Shown piece by piece: positions 39,747-48,791 of a DNA stretch of 64,000 nt. The translations under genes and the position numbers were made by a program. The notes below the pieces were generated by a model. It was not told the DNA's origin, did not search any database, and worked only from the letters and a program-made list of their open reading frames with translations. This DNA comes from Thermopolyspora sp044507605 (lineage in GTDB: Bacteria; Actinomycetota; Actinomycetes; Streptosporangiales; Streptosporangiaceae), in assembly GCA_044507605.1 (NCBI GenBank), contig JBIQJI010000023.1, positions 1 through 64,000 of the forward strand. Reading direction: 5' to 3'. Each line of letters begins with the position of its first letter. The stretch's first letter is position 1.

Positions 39747-41235
39747 CACCATCAAGGGTGGACTGGCCGAAGGCGATGTGCTCATCCGGCGATATCACCT
39801 GCGTGAGCGCCTCGCCGAAGGGGGGATGTCCGTCATCTGGCGGGCTTTCGACCAGTCTCTTCAGCGGATGGTGGCGGTCAAGGTACTGGACGGGTCCTTT
39901 GACGGCGATCACGGGGGCCGCGAACTGATCCGGCGCGAGGCACGGGCGGCCGCGCGCCTCCGACACCCCGATGTCATCGAGGTGTACGACTACGGCGAGA
40001 CGATCACGACGCACGGCCGGGTGGCGGCCTTCGTGGTGATGCGGCTGCTCGACGGCAAGCCGCTCGCCGAACGGCTGCTCGACGGGCCGCTGCCCTGGAC
40101 CGAGGCGGTGGGCATCGCGCTGCGGCTGGCGCTGGTGCTGTCGGCCGCCCACTCCCAGGGCATCGTGCATCGCGACGTCACGCCCGAGAACGTGCTGCTC
40201 ACCGACGATGGCGCCAAGCTGCTCGACTTCGGCATCGCGGCCATCGAGGACGATCACGGCAACGAGCGGCTGGCCGACTACGGCACCCCGCCGTACGTCG
40301 CCCCCGAGCGGCTCAAGGGGGTGACGACCGACCCGGCGATCGACGTGTACGCGCTGGGCGTGCTGCTGTTCCAGACGCTCACCGGGTACCTGCCGTACCC
40401 CGAGCAGACCTGGGAGGCCCTGGAGTCGGTGCGCCGCATCGGGCAGCCCCCCGAGCCGACGGCTCCGGGGCTGCCGTCCGAGGTGGCGGCGCTGTGCCGG
40501 CGCTGCCTGTCGCAGGAGCCGGAGGATCGGCCGACCGCGCAGCACGTCGCCGAGGTGCTGGCCCGGTCGATCACCTCGGGCCGGCGCGCGTCACAGATAC
40601 GGCGGCGCTGGCTGATGGCGTCGGCCGCCACCGCGGCCGTCTGCGCCGTCACCCTGACCTGGGTGAACACCGCGGGGTCGGCCTCGCGCGCGGTCGACGC
40701 CTCCGGGCTGCTGCCGACCGCGACCGCGATCCCGGCCGCCACAGGCGAACAGCCCTCCGCCGGCGAGGCGACGGTCGCGCCGGTGACGGAGCCGGCGCCC
40801 GCCAAGGATCGGCCGAAGACGGTCGCGTCGCGCGGCAGCGGCGTCTCGGACGTGGGGCCGGCGGCCCCGCCCTCGGGACACGAGCCGGGGCAGAGCGGCG
40901 CGGCACATGAGGCGCCCAGCGCGCAACCGCCCACCGGGCCGGTCGCGTCGGGCCCGCTGACGGTCGCCGAGGCCGTCAACCGCTTCAACCGGACCCTGGA
41001 GAGGGGGATGGCGGCCCAGGAGATCCGGCCCGACGTCGCGACCGATCTGCGGCAGGTGCTGAACAACGCCATCCTCTCCAGTGACGACCCGAGCCCGGCC
41101 ATCGCCGACGTCCGGCACAAGCTCGCCGACCGCGAGCGTGAAGGCGCGCTGAGCCCTCGCCTGAGCGTCGAACTCGGCGAGCAGCTGACCGAGATCCACG
41201 CCGCCCTTGAGGAGGAGTCCGCCCGCCGGGCCTGA
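39733..41235 (+). CDS. membrane eukaryotic-type Ser/Thr protein kinase
   Basis: A 500-aa PknB-like kinase. Kinase motifs: glycine loop LAEGGMSVIWRA, K50 in MVAVKVL, E69 in the C-helix, HRD at 146-148, DFG at 165-167 and APE at 190-192. The catalytic loop reads HRDVTPEN, with Thr where HRDxKPxN kinases have Lys. One membrane helix is near 295-313 (WLMASAATAAVCAVTLTWV). The extracellular part is an Ala/Pro/Thr linker and a helical domain (VAEAVNRFNRTLERGMAAQE), not PASTA repeats. The GTG start lies inside the end of the LacI gene, so translation is coupled. It may report a wall or sugar signal. Confidence 0.9.
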   Translation: MDLPDTIKGGLAEGDVLIRRYHLRERLAEGGMSVIWRAFDQSLQRMVAVKVLDGSFDGDHGGRELIRREARAAARLRHPDVIEVYDYGETITTHGRVAAFVVMRLLDGKPLAERLLDGPLPWTEAVGIALRLALVLSAAHSQGIVHRDVTPENVLLTDDGAKLLDFGIAAIEDDHGNERLADYGTPPYVAPERLKGVTTDPAIDVYALGVLLFQTLTGYLPYPEQTWEALESVRRIGQPPEPTAPGLPSEVAALCRRCLSQEPEDRPTAQHVAEVLARSITSGRRASQIRRRWLMASAATAAVCAVTLTWVNTAGSASRAVDASGLLPTATAIPAATGEQPSAGEATVAPVTEPAPAKDRPKTVASRGSGVSDVGPAAPPSGHEPGQSGAAHEAPSAQPPTGPVASGPLTVAEAVNRFNRTLERGMAAQEIRPDVATDLRQVLNNAILSSDDPSPAIADVRHKLADREREGALSPRLSVELGEQLTEIHAALEEESARRA

Positions 41236-41348
41236 CCAACAATTCCCGCAATCCCGGCACGCGCCGCCTGATCGCCATTAAGGTACGGCTCGGCGTGCCG
41301 GGCGTGACGGACGCGCACCGGCCGGTCTCGGATCAGGGTGATGGACAC

Positions 41349-41564
41349 ATGGACAAGGTGAGCGAGTACGCCGCGACGTTCGACCTCGTGGACGGTGACG
41401 ACGACGGCCTGATCTCGGCCGGGGAGTTCGTCCGCCTCATGGAGGTGCTCGGGCGGCCCATCACGGCGCAGGCCGCCGAGGCCGCGCTGAGCGCGATGGA
41501 CACCGACGGCGACGGCCTGGTCTCACTGGAGGAGTTCGCGACCTACCTCGACGCGAACCGCTGA
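41349..41564 (+). CDS. two-EF-hand calcium-binding protein
   Basis: A 71-aa calmodulin-like protein with two canonical EF-hand loops: DGDDDGLISAGEF and DTDGDGLVSLEEF. Both have Asp at positions 1, 3 and 5, Gly at 6 and Glu at 12. Helices before and after fit the fold (VSEYAATFDLV, EFVRLMEVLG, AAEAALSAM). ATG 41349 has AGGGTGATGG upstream; an earlier in-frame GTG at 41295 is less likely. It lies 113 bp after the kinase gene on the same strand. It probably buffers or senses calcium; a link to the kinase is only suggested by position. Confidence 0.88.
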   Translation: MDKVSEYAATFDLVDGDDDGLISAGEFVRLMEVLGRPITAQAAEAALSAMDTDGDGLVSLEEFATYLDANR

Positions 41565-41591
41565 CGCCCCCGCGCAAGGCCGCCGGGGCAC

Positions 41592-41620
41592 GGCGGAGGA
41601 CGCGCGAGACGCCCTCCGCC
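41592..41620. terminator. hairpin between EF-hand gene and convergent expansin gene
   Basis: GGCGGAGG (41592-41599) pairs with CCTCCGCC (41613-41620) across a 13-nt loop, 27 bp after the EF-hand stop. It could end transcription from the left. No other feature was seen in 41565-41781. Confidence 0.4.
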
Positions 41621-41781
41621 ATGGCCCCTCTGTGAGGCGACTCAGCGAACGTACACCGCCGGCCGGGGCGGCGTGGTCATTGCGCCGCCGCGGAAGCGGC
41701 TCGGGTGGCGCGGCCGGGTTTCGTCGTTCCCCGGCTGGAGCGGCATCGGCGGACGCCCGGCGCGGGCGCCCGCCGAACGGA

Positions 41782-43155
41782 TCAGGCGCAGGTGACGCCG
41801 GTGGGCGTGCCGGACGAGGAGCCGCTCGCCTGGAAGCCGAAGGTCGTGCTCGCGCCCGGGGCGAGGTCGGGCGCCCAGGACGGGGCCTTCGCCGTCCACG
41901 TGCCGCCGCCGGCCGTCACGGTGGCGCTCCACGCGTTCACCAGCGACACCCCGGAGGGCGGCGTCCAGCTGACGGACCAGTCGTTCCAGGTGGAGGTGCC
42001 GGTGTTCGTCACGGTCACGTTGGCGGTGAAGCCGCCCGGCCAGGAGTTGGAGACCTCGAAGTCCACCGAGCACGTCCCGCCGGTGGTCGGGGTGACCGTC
42101 GGGGTCGGCGTGTCGTCCACCGTGGGGGTGGGGCTCACCGTCGGAGTCTGGTCGACCGTCGGGGTCGGGGAGGCGTCCGCCGTGGGCGACGCGGTGCCGT
42201 CGGGGTCCTGGGTCGTGTAGGTCACCGCGGTGTACGCCGCCGAGCACTGCGACCCGCACGCGGAGGGCAGGCTGAACTCGTAGACGCGGCCGTTGTTGAT
42301 CGGCTGGTCCTCCACGTCGTACGCCCGGATGCGGTAGTCGGTGCCGCCGGTGGTGATCGGGGAGATGAGGTACGACTGGCCCATGTCGGAGTTCATCTGG
42401 GCCTGCTGCCAGCTGCCGCCCGAGTAGTACTCCACGCCGTGCAGCCCGTTCGCCAGGTGGGAGATGGCGATGGCGGTCCACCACGCCTGCGAGCCCCTGA
42501 GGAACCCGATCTTGATGTCGCCGCTGTAATCGGGCGCCGGGATGAACGACCAGCTGATGTGCCGGTTGTTCCAGTGGTTCGGGTACATGTCGCCGACGGG
42601 GGCGCCGTCCTTGACGAACGCGTTGAGCGACCCCTTGGCCAGGTCCAGGTGGTAGGGGTCGTCACGGCACCAGCCGTTGGGGTCGCCGCAGCTGTCGGCG
42701 ACGATCATGTCGAGCGTGGCGCCGTTGTAGTCGTCGGAGGTCCAGGAGCCGTTGCGGCAGAAGTCCTGGTTCGCGGCGCCGTCGTTGACTCCGGTGCAGA
42801 AGTCGCCGATCTCCACGCGCACCCAGCGGCCGCAGTTGTGCCCGTTGTCCCACATGCCGATCTTGTCGGCCATGGAGTCGGGGATGGGCCGCGTGTACAT
42901 GGTGTAGTCGCCCGGGGTGTTGAACACGTTGAGCGCCACGAAGTTCTGCGTGTCGAGCTCCGACTGGGGCAGGCCGCACCCGCCGTACGGGGAGCCGAGG
43001 GCGTCGAAGTAGGTGGCGTTGCCCGTGACGGGCGCATCGGCCGACAGGGCGCCGGCGGGCAGCTGCCACAACAGCAGCAGCGCGCACAGCGTGATCACCA
43101 CGCCGGGCAGCGCGGTCCAGATGAGTCGGCGGCGGGCGGAAGCTCGACCAGGCAT
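41782..43155 (-). CDS. secreted expansin-like protein with C-terminal CBM2
   Basis: A 457-aa secreted protein. The signal/anchor helix is at 12-36 (IWTALPGVVITLCALLLLW). Domain 1 (about 43-180) is a double-psi beta-barrel: ATYFDALGSPYGGCG at the start and MIVADSCGDPNGWCRDDPYHLDL at the end, with the expansin-type Asp171. Domain 2 (about 195-300) resembles the expansin C-terminal beta-sandwich (GDIKIGFLRGSQAWWTAIAISHL, NGLHGVEYY). A Thr/Pro linker (320-358) leads to a family 2 cellulose-binding module (362-457, C362/C456, SWPGGF, WNDWSVSW, W420). Expansins loosen cellulose without hydrolysis. AGGAG precedes ATG 43155. Confidence 0.87.
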   Translation of the reverse strand: MPGRASARRRLIWTALPGVVITLCALLLLWQLPAGALSADAPVTGNATYFDALGSPYGGCGLPQSELDTQNFVALNVFNTPGDYTMYTRPIPDSMADKIGMWDNGHNCGRWVRVEIGDFCTGVNDGAANQDFCRNGSWTSDDYNGATLDMIVADSCGDPNGWCRDDPYHLDLAKGSLNAFVKDGAPVGDMYPNHWNNRHISWSFIPAPDYSGDIKIGFLRGSQAWWTAIAISHLANGLHGVEYYSGGSWQQAQMNSDMGQSYLISPITTGGTDYRIRAYDVEDQPINNGRVYEFSLPSACGSQCSAAYTAVTYTTQDPDGTASPTADASPTPTVDQTPTVSPTPTVDDTPTPTVTPTTGGTCSVDFEVSNSWPGGFTANVTVTNTGTSTWNDWSVSWTPPSGVSLVNAWSATVTAGGGTWTAKAPSWAPDLAPGASTTFGFQASGSSSGTPTGVTCA

Positions 43156-43363
43156 GGCGCTCCTAGCTGCAGGCCTGACCGCAGGCCTGGCTCCGGGCCC
43201 GGGCCGGCGGCTGGCCTGGCCCCAGGCATGAGTTCGGGACCGGCGACGACGCCGGCAGTCGCGATGGTCGATCGGCCCTCCGACGGGCGTCAATGGATCC
43301 GTCTCCCGACACCCGCCACACCGTGTGTCACCTGCGCCGATGCGGGTTCGGCCGCTGCAAATT

Positions 43364-44431
43364 TCACTTCGGTCCGCGCCGTCCCGCGGCCTGCCGCCCC
43401 TCGGTGCCGAGGCACAGCACGGACGCGCCGCCGAGCCCGGCGGCGGCGCGCAGCTCCGCGCAGTCGTCCGCGGTGGCGAGCCGCCGGAGGGCGGCCAGGG
43501 TGGCGGCGCCGCAGGGGCCGATCGGCAGGTTCCGGCCGGCGAGGTCGCGCATGGCCTCGCGCGTCTCGTCGTCGGTCACCGTGATCGTGCCGGTGAGGCC
43601 GTCGCGCAGGATCGGCCAGGCGGGCGCCGACGGGGTGCCGCAGTCGAGCCCGGCCATGATCGTGCCCGGGGTGGGGACGCTCACCGGGCGGCCGGCGCGC
43701 AGCGAGGCGGTCACGCAGGCGGCGGTCACCGGCTCCACGCCCACGACCCGGGTGCCGGTCCCCCCGTCGCGCCACCCGCGGGCGGCCCAGCGCACCGCGG
43801 CGGCGGCGAGCGAGCCGACGCCCACCGGCACGAGCAGGACGCCGGGCGGCTCCGGCAGCTGCGCCTCCGCCTCGCGGAACAGCGTGGCGTAGCCCTCGAT
43901 GACCCACGCGGCCGACGGCTCCCCGCCCGCCGGGTCGAAGTCGGCGATCAGGGCCCGGCCGGGCCGGCGCGCGTCGCGCACCGCCTCGGCCGCCGCGTCG
44001 TCGTAGGAGCCTTGGACGATGTGCACCTCCGCGCCCTCGCCGGCGATCAGCCGGGCGCGCTCGGGGCCGCTGCCCTCGGGCAGGTGGATGCGGCACCCCA
44101 GCCCGCGCAGGGCGGCGCATCGGGCGACCGCCCGGCCGTGGTTGCCGGCGCTGGCCGCGACCAGCGTGCGGGTGCCGGGGCGCAGCCGCAGGGTCCGCTC
44201 GACCGCCCACGAGGCGCCGAGGAACTTGAACGCCGGCAGGCCGAAGCGGTCGGACTCGTCCTTCACGGCCACGCCGCTCAGGCCCAGGCGTGCGGCGACG
44301 CCGGGCAGTTCGCGCAGCGGTGTGGCGGCGTACCCGGGCAGGCCCTGGTGGAAGGCGGTGACCTCGGGGCCGGGCGGCAGCGGGACGCGGTGCGGGCGGG
44401 CGGTCGGGTTCACGAGTGCGGGGGCCGGCAT
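43364..44431 (-). CDS. PLP-dependent lyase (diaminopropionate ammonia-lyase-like)
   Basis: A 355-aa fold-type II PLP enzyme. The Schiff-base Lys69 is in LPAFKFLGA, the phosphate-related SAGNHGRAVA near 93, and the late glycine-rich segment LLVPVGVGSLAAAAV. PHRVPLPPGPEVTAFHQGLPGYAATPL at the N-terminus matches diaminopropionate ammonia-lyase and related threonine-dehydratase-like enzymes, and TIMAGLDCGTPSAPAWPIL is also typical. It should deaminate an amino acid, perhaps 2,3-diaminopropionate or D/L-Ser-like compounds, to a keto acid. It is divergent from the PucR regulator by 121 bp and next to a peptide transport operon. Confidence 0.85.
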   Translation of the reverse strand: MPAPALVNPTARPHRVPLPPGPEVTAFHQGLPGYAATPLRELPGVAARLGLSGVAVKDESDRFGLPAFKFLGASWAVERTLRLRPGTRTLVAASAGNHGRAVARCAALRGLGCRIHLPEGSGPERARLIAGEGAEVHIVQGSYDDAAAEAVRDARRPGRALIADFDPAGGEPSAAWVIEGYATLFREAEAQLPEPPGVLLVPVGVGSLAAAAVRWAARGWRDGGTGTRVVGVEPVTAACVTASLRAGRPVSVPTPGTIMAGLDCGTPSAPAWPILRDGLTGTITVTDDETREAMRDLAGRNLPIGPCGAATLAALRRLATADDCAELRAAAGLGGASVLCLGTEGRQAAGRRGPK

Positions 44432-44552
44432 GGTGGCCAGTGTCGGCCATGGCCGGGTCGCGGCGCGTCGGCGGGGGCGACGAATGCGGGCCGCCGGTTT
44501 TGGCCGGACGTACGTGCACCGGCGTCCCACCCTGGGGTGAATACGGCCATTG

Positions 44553-46076
44553 ATGCAGTTCATCCGGGATATCCGTATCATTGGACCGGTGATCGAGACG
44601 TTCCGCGGCGCGTCGGTCGACGAGTTCGGCGCCGTACTGGACGACGCGGCACTGCGCCGCGTGCGGGTGCCCGAGCCCGGGGCACTCGTCCGCGGAGTCG
44701 TGATCTACGTGCCCGGCGATCCCCCGCCCGATCCCGACCACTTCGCCCTCTGCACCAGCCCCGAAACCGGCATCCCCGCCTGCGTCGCGATCGCCGTGCG
44801 CGAGTCGCAGGCCGCCAAGGCCCTCGCCGACGCGCCCCGCGACACCGCCGTGTTCACGGTGCCCGACCGCGCGCGGTGGAGCGACATCTACGACCGGGTC
44901 AAGCTGGCGCTGCGCGACTCCTTCGGGCAGCTCGCCGAACACGACGCGTTCCAGATCGCCGACGCGCTCGCGGCCGCCCTCGGCGGCGCCGTCGCTATCG
45001 AGGACGCCGGGCGGCGGGTCGTCGCGTTCAGCACGATCCCCGGCCAGCCCCTCGACGGCGTGCGGCGGCAGAGCATCCTCGACCGCGCCGTGCCCGAGCA
45101 CGTCGAGCGCGAAGCCTGGTACGCCACACTGTGGCGGGAGTCCGGCGTGGCCGAGTTCGCCGACGGCACCGAGAGCACGGCCAGGCTCGCCATCGCCGTC
45201 CGGGCCGGGGGCGAGCCGCTCGGCTCGATCTGGGTCATCGGCACCCGCGACACCCTGAACCCCGGCGCCGACGAGATCCTGCTCGCCTCGGTCGACATGG
45301 TCGCCGCCTGCCTCGTGCACCAGGACCACTTCGCGTCGCGGGGCCGCGAGACCCGCGGCCACCTGCTGCGCCAGCTCCTCGACGGTCCCGAATCCACCGG
45401 GCAGGCCCTCGGCTACGCCCTGCCGGGGCCCACGGTGCTGGTCGCCTTCAGCCGCGGCACCGCGGCCGCCGAGCTCGAACTCGTCGACGCCCGCCTGTCC
45501 GACGTGCTGAGCCTCCAGGCGCAGCGGTTCCAGGGCTACGGCCTGGCGGCCGTCATCGACCGCCGCGTCTACGCCCTGCTGCCCGACATCGGCCGGGCGC
45601 GGCTGGACGCCCAGCTGCGCGGCGTCGTCCGCCGGCTGGCCGGCTATCCCGGCGGCACCGTCGCGGTCAGCGACCCGGTGCACCGCGTCGAAGAGCTGTC
45701 GCGCACCCGGCGGCAGCTCGACCGGCTGCTCGCCCTGCCCGGGCGAGGCGACATCGTGTACGTCGCCGACGAGCACGACACCCTGCTGCTCGCCGAGCTG
45801 GCCGACGCCGCCCGCGACATCGAAGGGCTGCGCACCGGCGCGGCGACCCGCATCGCCGGGTACGACCGCGAGCACGGCACCGCCTACCTGCCCACCCTGC
45901 GCGCCTGGTTCGACGCCGGCGGCGACGTGGGCACGGCCGCCACCCGGCTGCACGTGCACGCCAACACGTTCCGCTACCGCATGTCCCGCGCGAGCGCGCT
46001 GTTCGGCCTGCGCCTCGACCGTCCCGACGAGCGCCTGCTGCTGCACCTGCAGATGCGCCTGGCCGACTTCGCATGA
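44553..46076 (+). CDS. PucR-family transcriptional regulator
   Basis: A 507-aa regulator with an N-terminal sensor part (VDEFGAVLDDAALRRVRVPEPGALVRG), a GGDEF-like/CdaR central domain (AHREETRG region: SRGRETRGHLLRQLLDG) and the C-terminal PucR HTH (YLPTLRAWFDAGGDVGTAATRLHVHANTFRYRMSRASALFGL in parts). HVHANTFRYRM is the diagnostic recognition segment. The start is ATG 44553, with a TTG just before it. It lies between the PLP lyase gene (divergent) and the peptide ABC operon (downstream), and likely controls one or both. Such regulators often sense nitrogen-rich substrates. Confidence 0.9.
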   Translation: MQFIRDIRIIGPVIETFRGASVDEFGAVLDDAALRRVRVPEPGALVRGVVIYVPGDPPPDPDHFALCTSPETGIPACVAIAVRESQAAKALADAPRDTAVFTVPDRARWSDIYDRVKLALRDSFGQLAEHDAFQIADALAAALGGAVAIEDAGRRVVAFSTIPGQPLDGVRRQSILDRAVPEHVEREAWYATLWRESGVAEFADGTESTARLAIAVRAGGEPLGSIWVIGTRDTLNPGADEILLASVDMVAACLVHQDHFASRGRETRGHLLRQLLDGPESTGQALGYALPGPTVLVAFSRGTAAAELELVDARLSDVLSLQAQRFQGYGLAAVIDRRVYALLPDIGRARLDAQLRGVVRRLAGYPGGTVAVSDPVHRVEELSRTRRQLDRLLALPGRGDIVYVADEHDTLLLAELADAARDIEGLRTGAATRIAGYDREHGTAYLPTLRAWFDAGGDVGTAATRLHVHANTFRYRMSRASALFGLRLDRPDERLLLHLQMRLADFA

Positions 46077-46123
46077 ACACGATCACGCGCGTGGGAGGAC
46101 CGGGGGCGAACCCCGGGGCGACG

Positions 46124-46135
46124 GCTTGGCCAAGC
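46124..46135. promoter_or_regulatory. palindrome before the peptide ABC operon
   Basis: GCTTGGCCAAGC is a perfect 12-bp palindrome 106 bp before the binding-protein ATG. CACGCGCGTG (46084-46093) is a second short palindrome. Either could be an operator, for instance for PucR; nothing else supports it. Confidence 0.3.
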
Positions 46136-46241
46136 TCACAATCGCCGTGCCTCATCTTGTACGGCCTCCCGAAGACAGTGGCAGGCCGGGCAACCATGCT
46201 TGTCGCGTCGTACCGGTCCACAGGTCGTGCCCAGGAGTGAC

Positions 46242-47858
46242 ATGAGAAAGCCGGCGATCATAGCCACCCTCGCCGCCACCGCACTGGCCGTGGGCGCGTG
46301 CGGCGGAAACGACTCCCCGGCGGAGCCGGGTGCCACCGGCGCGGGCGGCGCCAGCCGATATGTCGACAACGCCACGTTCACGATGGCGATCCCGAGCGAC
46401 CCCGGCTCGCTCGACCCGGCGACCGCCGTGCAGGGCAGCACCAACCTGCTGCTGTCGTACACCTACGACACGCTCACCTACATCGGCAAGAACGGCGACC
46501 TCGTGCCCGGCCTCGCCGAAAGCTGGCAGGTCGAGCCCACGTCGGTGACGTTCACGCTGCGCAAGAACATCACCTGCTCCGACGGCTCCCCGCTCGGGCC
46601 CACCGAGGTGGCCAAGAGCATCAACCACATGGCCGACCCCGCCACCAAGTCGCCCCTGCTCGGGGTGCTGATCCCCGCCGGGGTCAAGGCCGAGCCCGAC
46701 GACGCCGCCGGCACGGTGACGCTCAGCACCCCCGAGAAGAGCCCGTTCCTGCTGCACAGCACCGTGGCCATGTTCATCGTGTGCGGCAAGGGCCTGTCCG
46801 ACCCGGCGAGCCTCGCCAAGACCACGTCCGGCTCGGGGCCGTACACGCTCACCGAGTCGGTGCCGAACGACCATTACACGCTCACCGTCCGCGACGGCTA
46901 CACGTGGGGGCCGAACGGCGGCACCACCGCCGAGAGCGGCATCCCCAAGACGGTCGTGCTGAAGGTGGTCCCCAACGAGTCGACCGCCGCCAACCTGCTG
47001 CTGTCGGGCGACCTCAACGTCGCCACGTTCTCCGGCGCCGACCGCGCCCGGGTGGAGAAGGCGCCCGGCGTCATCCCGGCCAAACTGCCCGGCGGCAACA
47101 GCGAATTCTTCTACAACCAGAGCAAGGGTCGCCCCGGCGCCGACCCGGCCGTGCGCAAGGCGCTCACCCAGGCCCTCAACCTGGACGAACTGGCGAGCAT
47201 CACGACCCAGAACACCGGGATCAAGTCCACCGGCATGACCACCCTGTCGCCGCGCCCCTGCCGGGTCGACAGCGTCACCGGGCACCGGCCCACGTACGAC
47301 GTCGAGGCGGCCAAGGCCGGGCTCGACGCCGCGGGCTGGAAGGTGGGCGCCAACGGCATCCGCGAGAAGGACGGCAAGCCCCTCTCCATCAAGGTGATCT
47401 ACAACGCCGACGCCGGCGCGGGCACCCAGGCCGGCGCCGAGTACCAGGCCGACGCCTGGAAGAAGATCGGCGTACAGGTCGAGCTGAAAGGCTCGGCCGA
47501 AGGCGCGTGGGCCGACACGCTGTTCAAGACCGGCGACTGGGACGTCTCCACCGTTCCCATCGGCGTCAGCCTGCCGTCGCAGCTCCTCGGCTACCTGTCC
47601 GGGCCCGGCATCCCCAAAGGCTCGAACTTCGCGAACATCGACAACCCCGAATACGTCCGGCTGACCGGCGAGGCGGCCGAGCTGCCGGCCGCCGAAGGCG
47701 GCTGTGAGACGTGGGCCAAGGCCGAGTCGGCGCTGTTCGACGACTTCGACGTCGTTCCCGTGGCCGAGGAGACCCAGCTGCTCGCGGCCAAGGGCGCCGA
47801 AGTGTTCATGCCGGGCGGGCTGGCGCAGCCGACCATGACCCGGATGCTGAAGGACTGA
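46242..47858 (+). CDS. peptide/oligopeptide ABC transporter binding lipoprotein
   Basis: An SBP family 5 protein of 538 aa (DppA/OppA type). The signal peptide ends in a lipobox AVGAC with Cys20. The mature part has FTMAIPSDPGSLDPATAVQGSTNLLLSYTYDTLTYIGKNGDLVPGLAESW (in parts), the family hallmark. DPAVRKALTQALNLDELASI is the second conserved region. It has AGGAG 5 bp before ATG 46242. It is the first gene of a four-gene importer operon and captures peptides or a related amine-containing ligand outside the cell. The exact ligand is unknown. Confidence 0.92.
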   Translation: MRKPAIIATLAATALAVGACGGNDSPAEPGATGAGGASRYVDNATFTMAIPSDPGSLDPATAVQGSTNLLLSYTYDTLTYIGKNGDLVPGLAESWQVEPTSVTFTLRKNITCSDGSPLGPTEVAKSINHMADPATKSPLLGVLIPAGVKAEPDDAAGTVTLSTPEKSPFLLHSTVAMFIVCGKGLSDPASLAKTTSGSGPYTLTESVPNDHYTLTVRDGYTWGPNGGTTAESGIPKTVVLKVVPNESTAANLLLSGDLNVATFSGADRARVEKAPGVIPAKLPGGNSEFFYNQSKGRPGADPAVRKALTQALNLDELASITTQNTGIKSTGMTTLSPRPCRVDSVTGHRPTYDVEAAKAGLDAAGWKVGANGIREKDGKPLSIKVIYNADAGAGTQAGAEYQADAWKKIGVQVELKGSAEGAWADTLFKTGDWDVSTVPIGVSLPSQLLGYLSGPGIPKGSNFANIDNPEYVRLTGEAAELPAAEGGCETWAKAESALFDDFDVVPVAEETQLLAAKGAEVFMPGGLAQPTMTRMLKD

Positions 47859-47861
47859 TAC

Positions 47862-48791
47862 ATGATCGCGAGACGCCTCGTGAGGTTCGTCTCATCGATG
47901 CTGGTACTGCTGGTCGCGTCGTTCGCGATGATCCACCTCGTGCCCGGCGACCCCATCCGGGCGGCGCTGGGGCCGACCGCGCCGGTCGAGCTGGTCGAGC
48001 AGCGCAGGGCCGAACTGGGCCTCGACGACCCGCTCTGGGCGCAGTTCGGCCGGTACCTGCGGGACGTCTTCTCCGGCGATCTCGGCACCTCCTTCACCTC
48101 GCGGCAGCCGGTCACCGAGATCATCTCGGCCCGGCTGCTCAGCACCCTCGAACTGGCCGCCTTCTCGGTCGCCGTGGCCCTGCTCGTCGCGATCCCCGTC
48201 GGCATGCTGCTCGCCGTCCGCACCGAGAACGGCCGGCACCGCGGCAGCGAGCTGACGTTCACCTCCGTGACCGGGGCGCTCGGCACCATCCCCGACTTCC
48301 TGCTGGCCGTGGCCCTCATCGTGGTGTTCGCCGTCAACCTGCACTGGCTGCCCCCGGCCGGCAAGGAGGGGTTCCTGTCGTACGTGCTGCCGATCGTCTC
48401 CCTGGCGGTCGGCCCGGCGGCCGTGCTCGCCCGCATGGTGCGGGTCGAGACACTGCGCGAGCTGGGCCTCGACTACGTGCGCATGGCCCGCGCCAAACGA
48501 TTGCCCCCCTGGCGGCTCTACCTGCGGCACCTGCTGCCCAACACGCTCACCGCGACCCTCACGGTGGGCGGTTTGCTACTCGGCTCGCTCATCACCGGCA
48601 CCGTCATCGTGGAGAACGTCTTCGCCTGGCCCGGCCTCGGCTCGCGCATCACCCAGTCGATCGTCGAGAAGGACTATCCGGTGGCCCAGGCCGCGATCCT
48701 GCTGTACGGCGCGATCGTGCTCATCGTCAACCTGGCCGTGGACGTGACGCTCGCGTTCCTCGACCCCCGATCCGAGATCCGGGAAAGCTGA
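47862..48791 (+). CDS. peptide ABC transporter permease (DppB type)
   Basis: A 309-aa inner-membrane permease. The typical start is MIARRLVRFVSSMLVLLVASFAMIHLVPGDPI, followed by ELVEQRRAELGLDDPLWAQFGRYL. The EAA loop lies late (LGLDYVRMARAKRLPPWRLYLRHLLPNTL), and GSLITGTVIVENVFAWPGLGSRI follows. It begins 3 bp after the binding-protein stop and its own stop shares an A with the start of the fused permease-ATPase gene (TGATG). It forms the transport channel with that protein's N-terminal half. Confidence 0.94.
   Translation: MIARRLVRFVSSMLVLLVASFAMIHLVPGDPIRAALGPTAPVELVEQRRAELGLDDPLWAQFGRYLRDVFSGDLGTSFTSRQPVTEIISARLLSTLELAAFSVAVALLVAIPVGMLLAVRTENGRHRGSELTFTSVTGALGTIPDFLLAVALIVVFAVNLHWLPPAGKEGFLSYVLPIVSLAVGPAAVLARMVRVETLRELGLDYVRMARAKRLPPWRLYLRHLLPNTLTATLTVGGLLLGSLITGTVIVENVFAWPGLGSRITQSIVEKDYPVAQAAILLYGAIVLIVNLAVDVTLAFLDPRSEIRES

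Noticed and set aside
43290..46240. Very long frames on both strands across the PLP lyase and PucR genes
   Set aside because: These are shadows in alternate frames of two well-supported genes.
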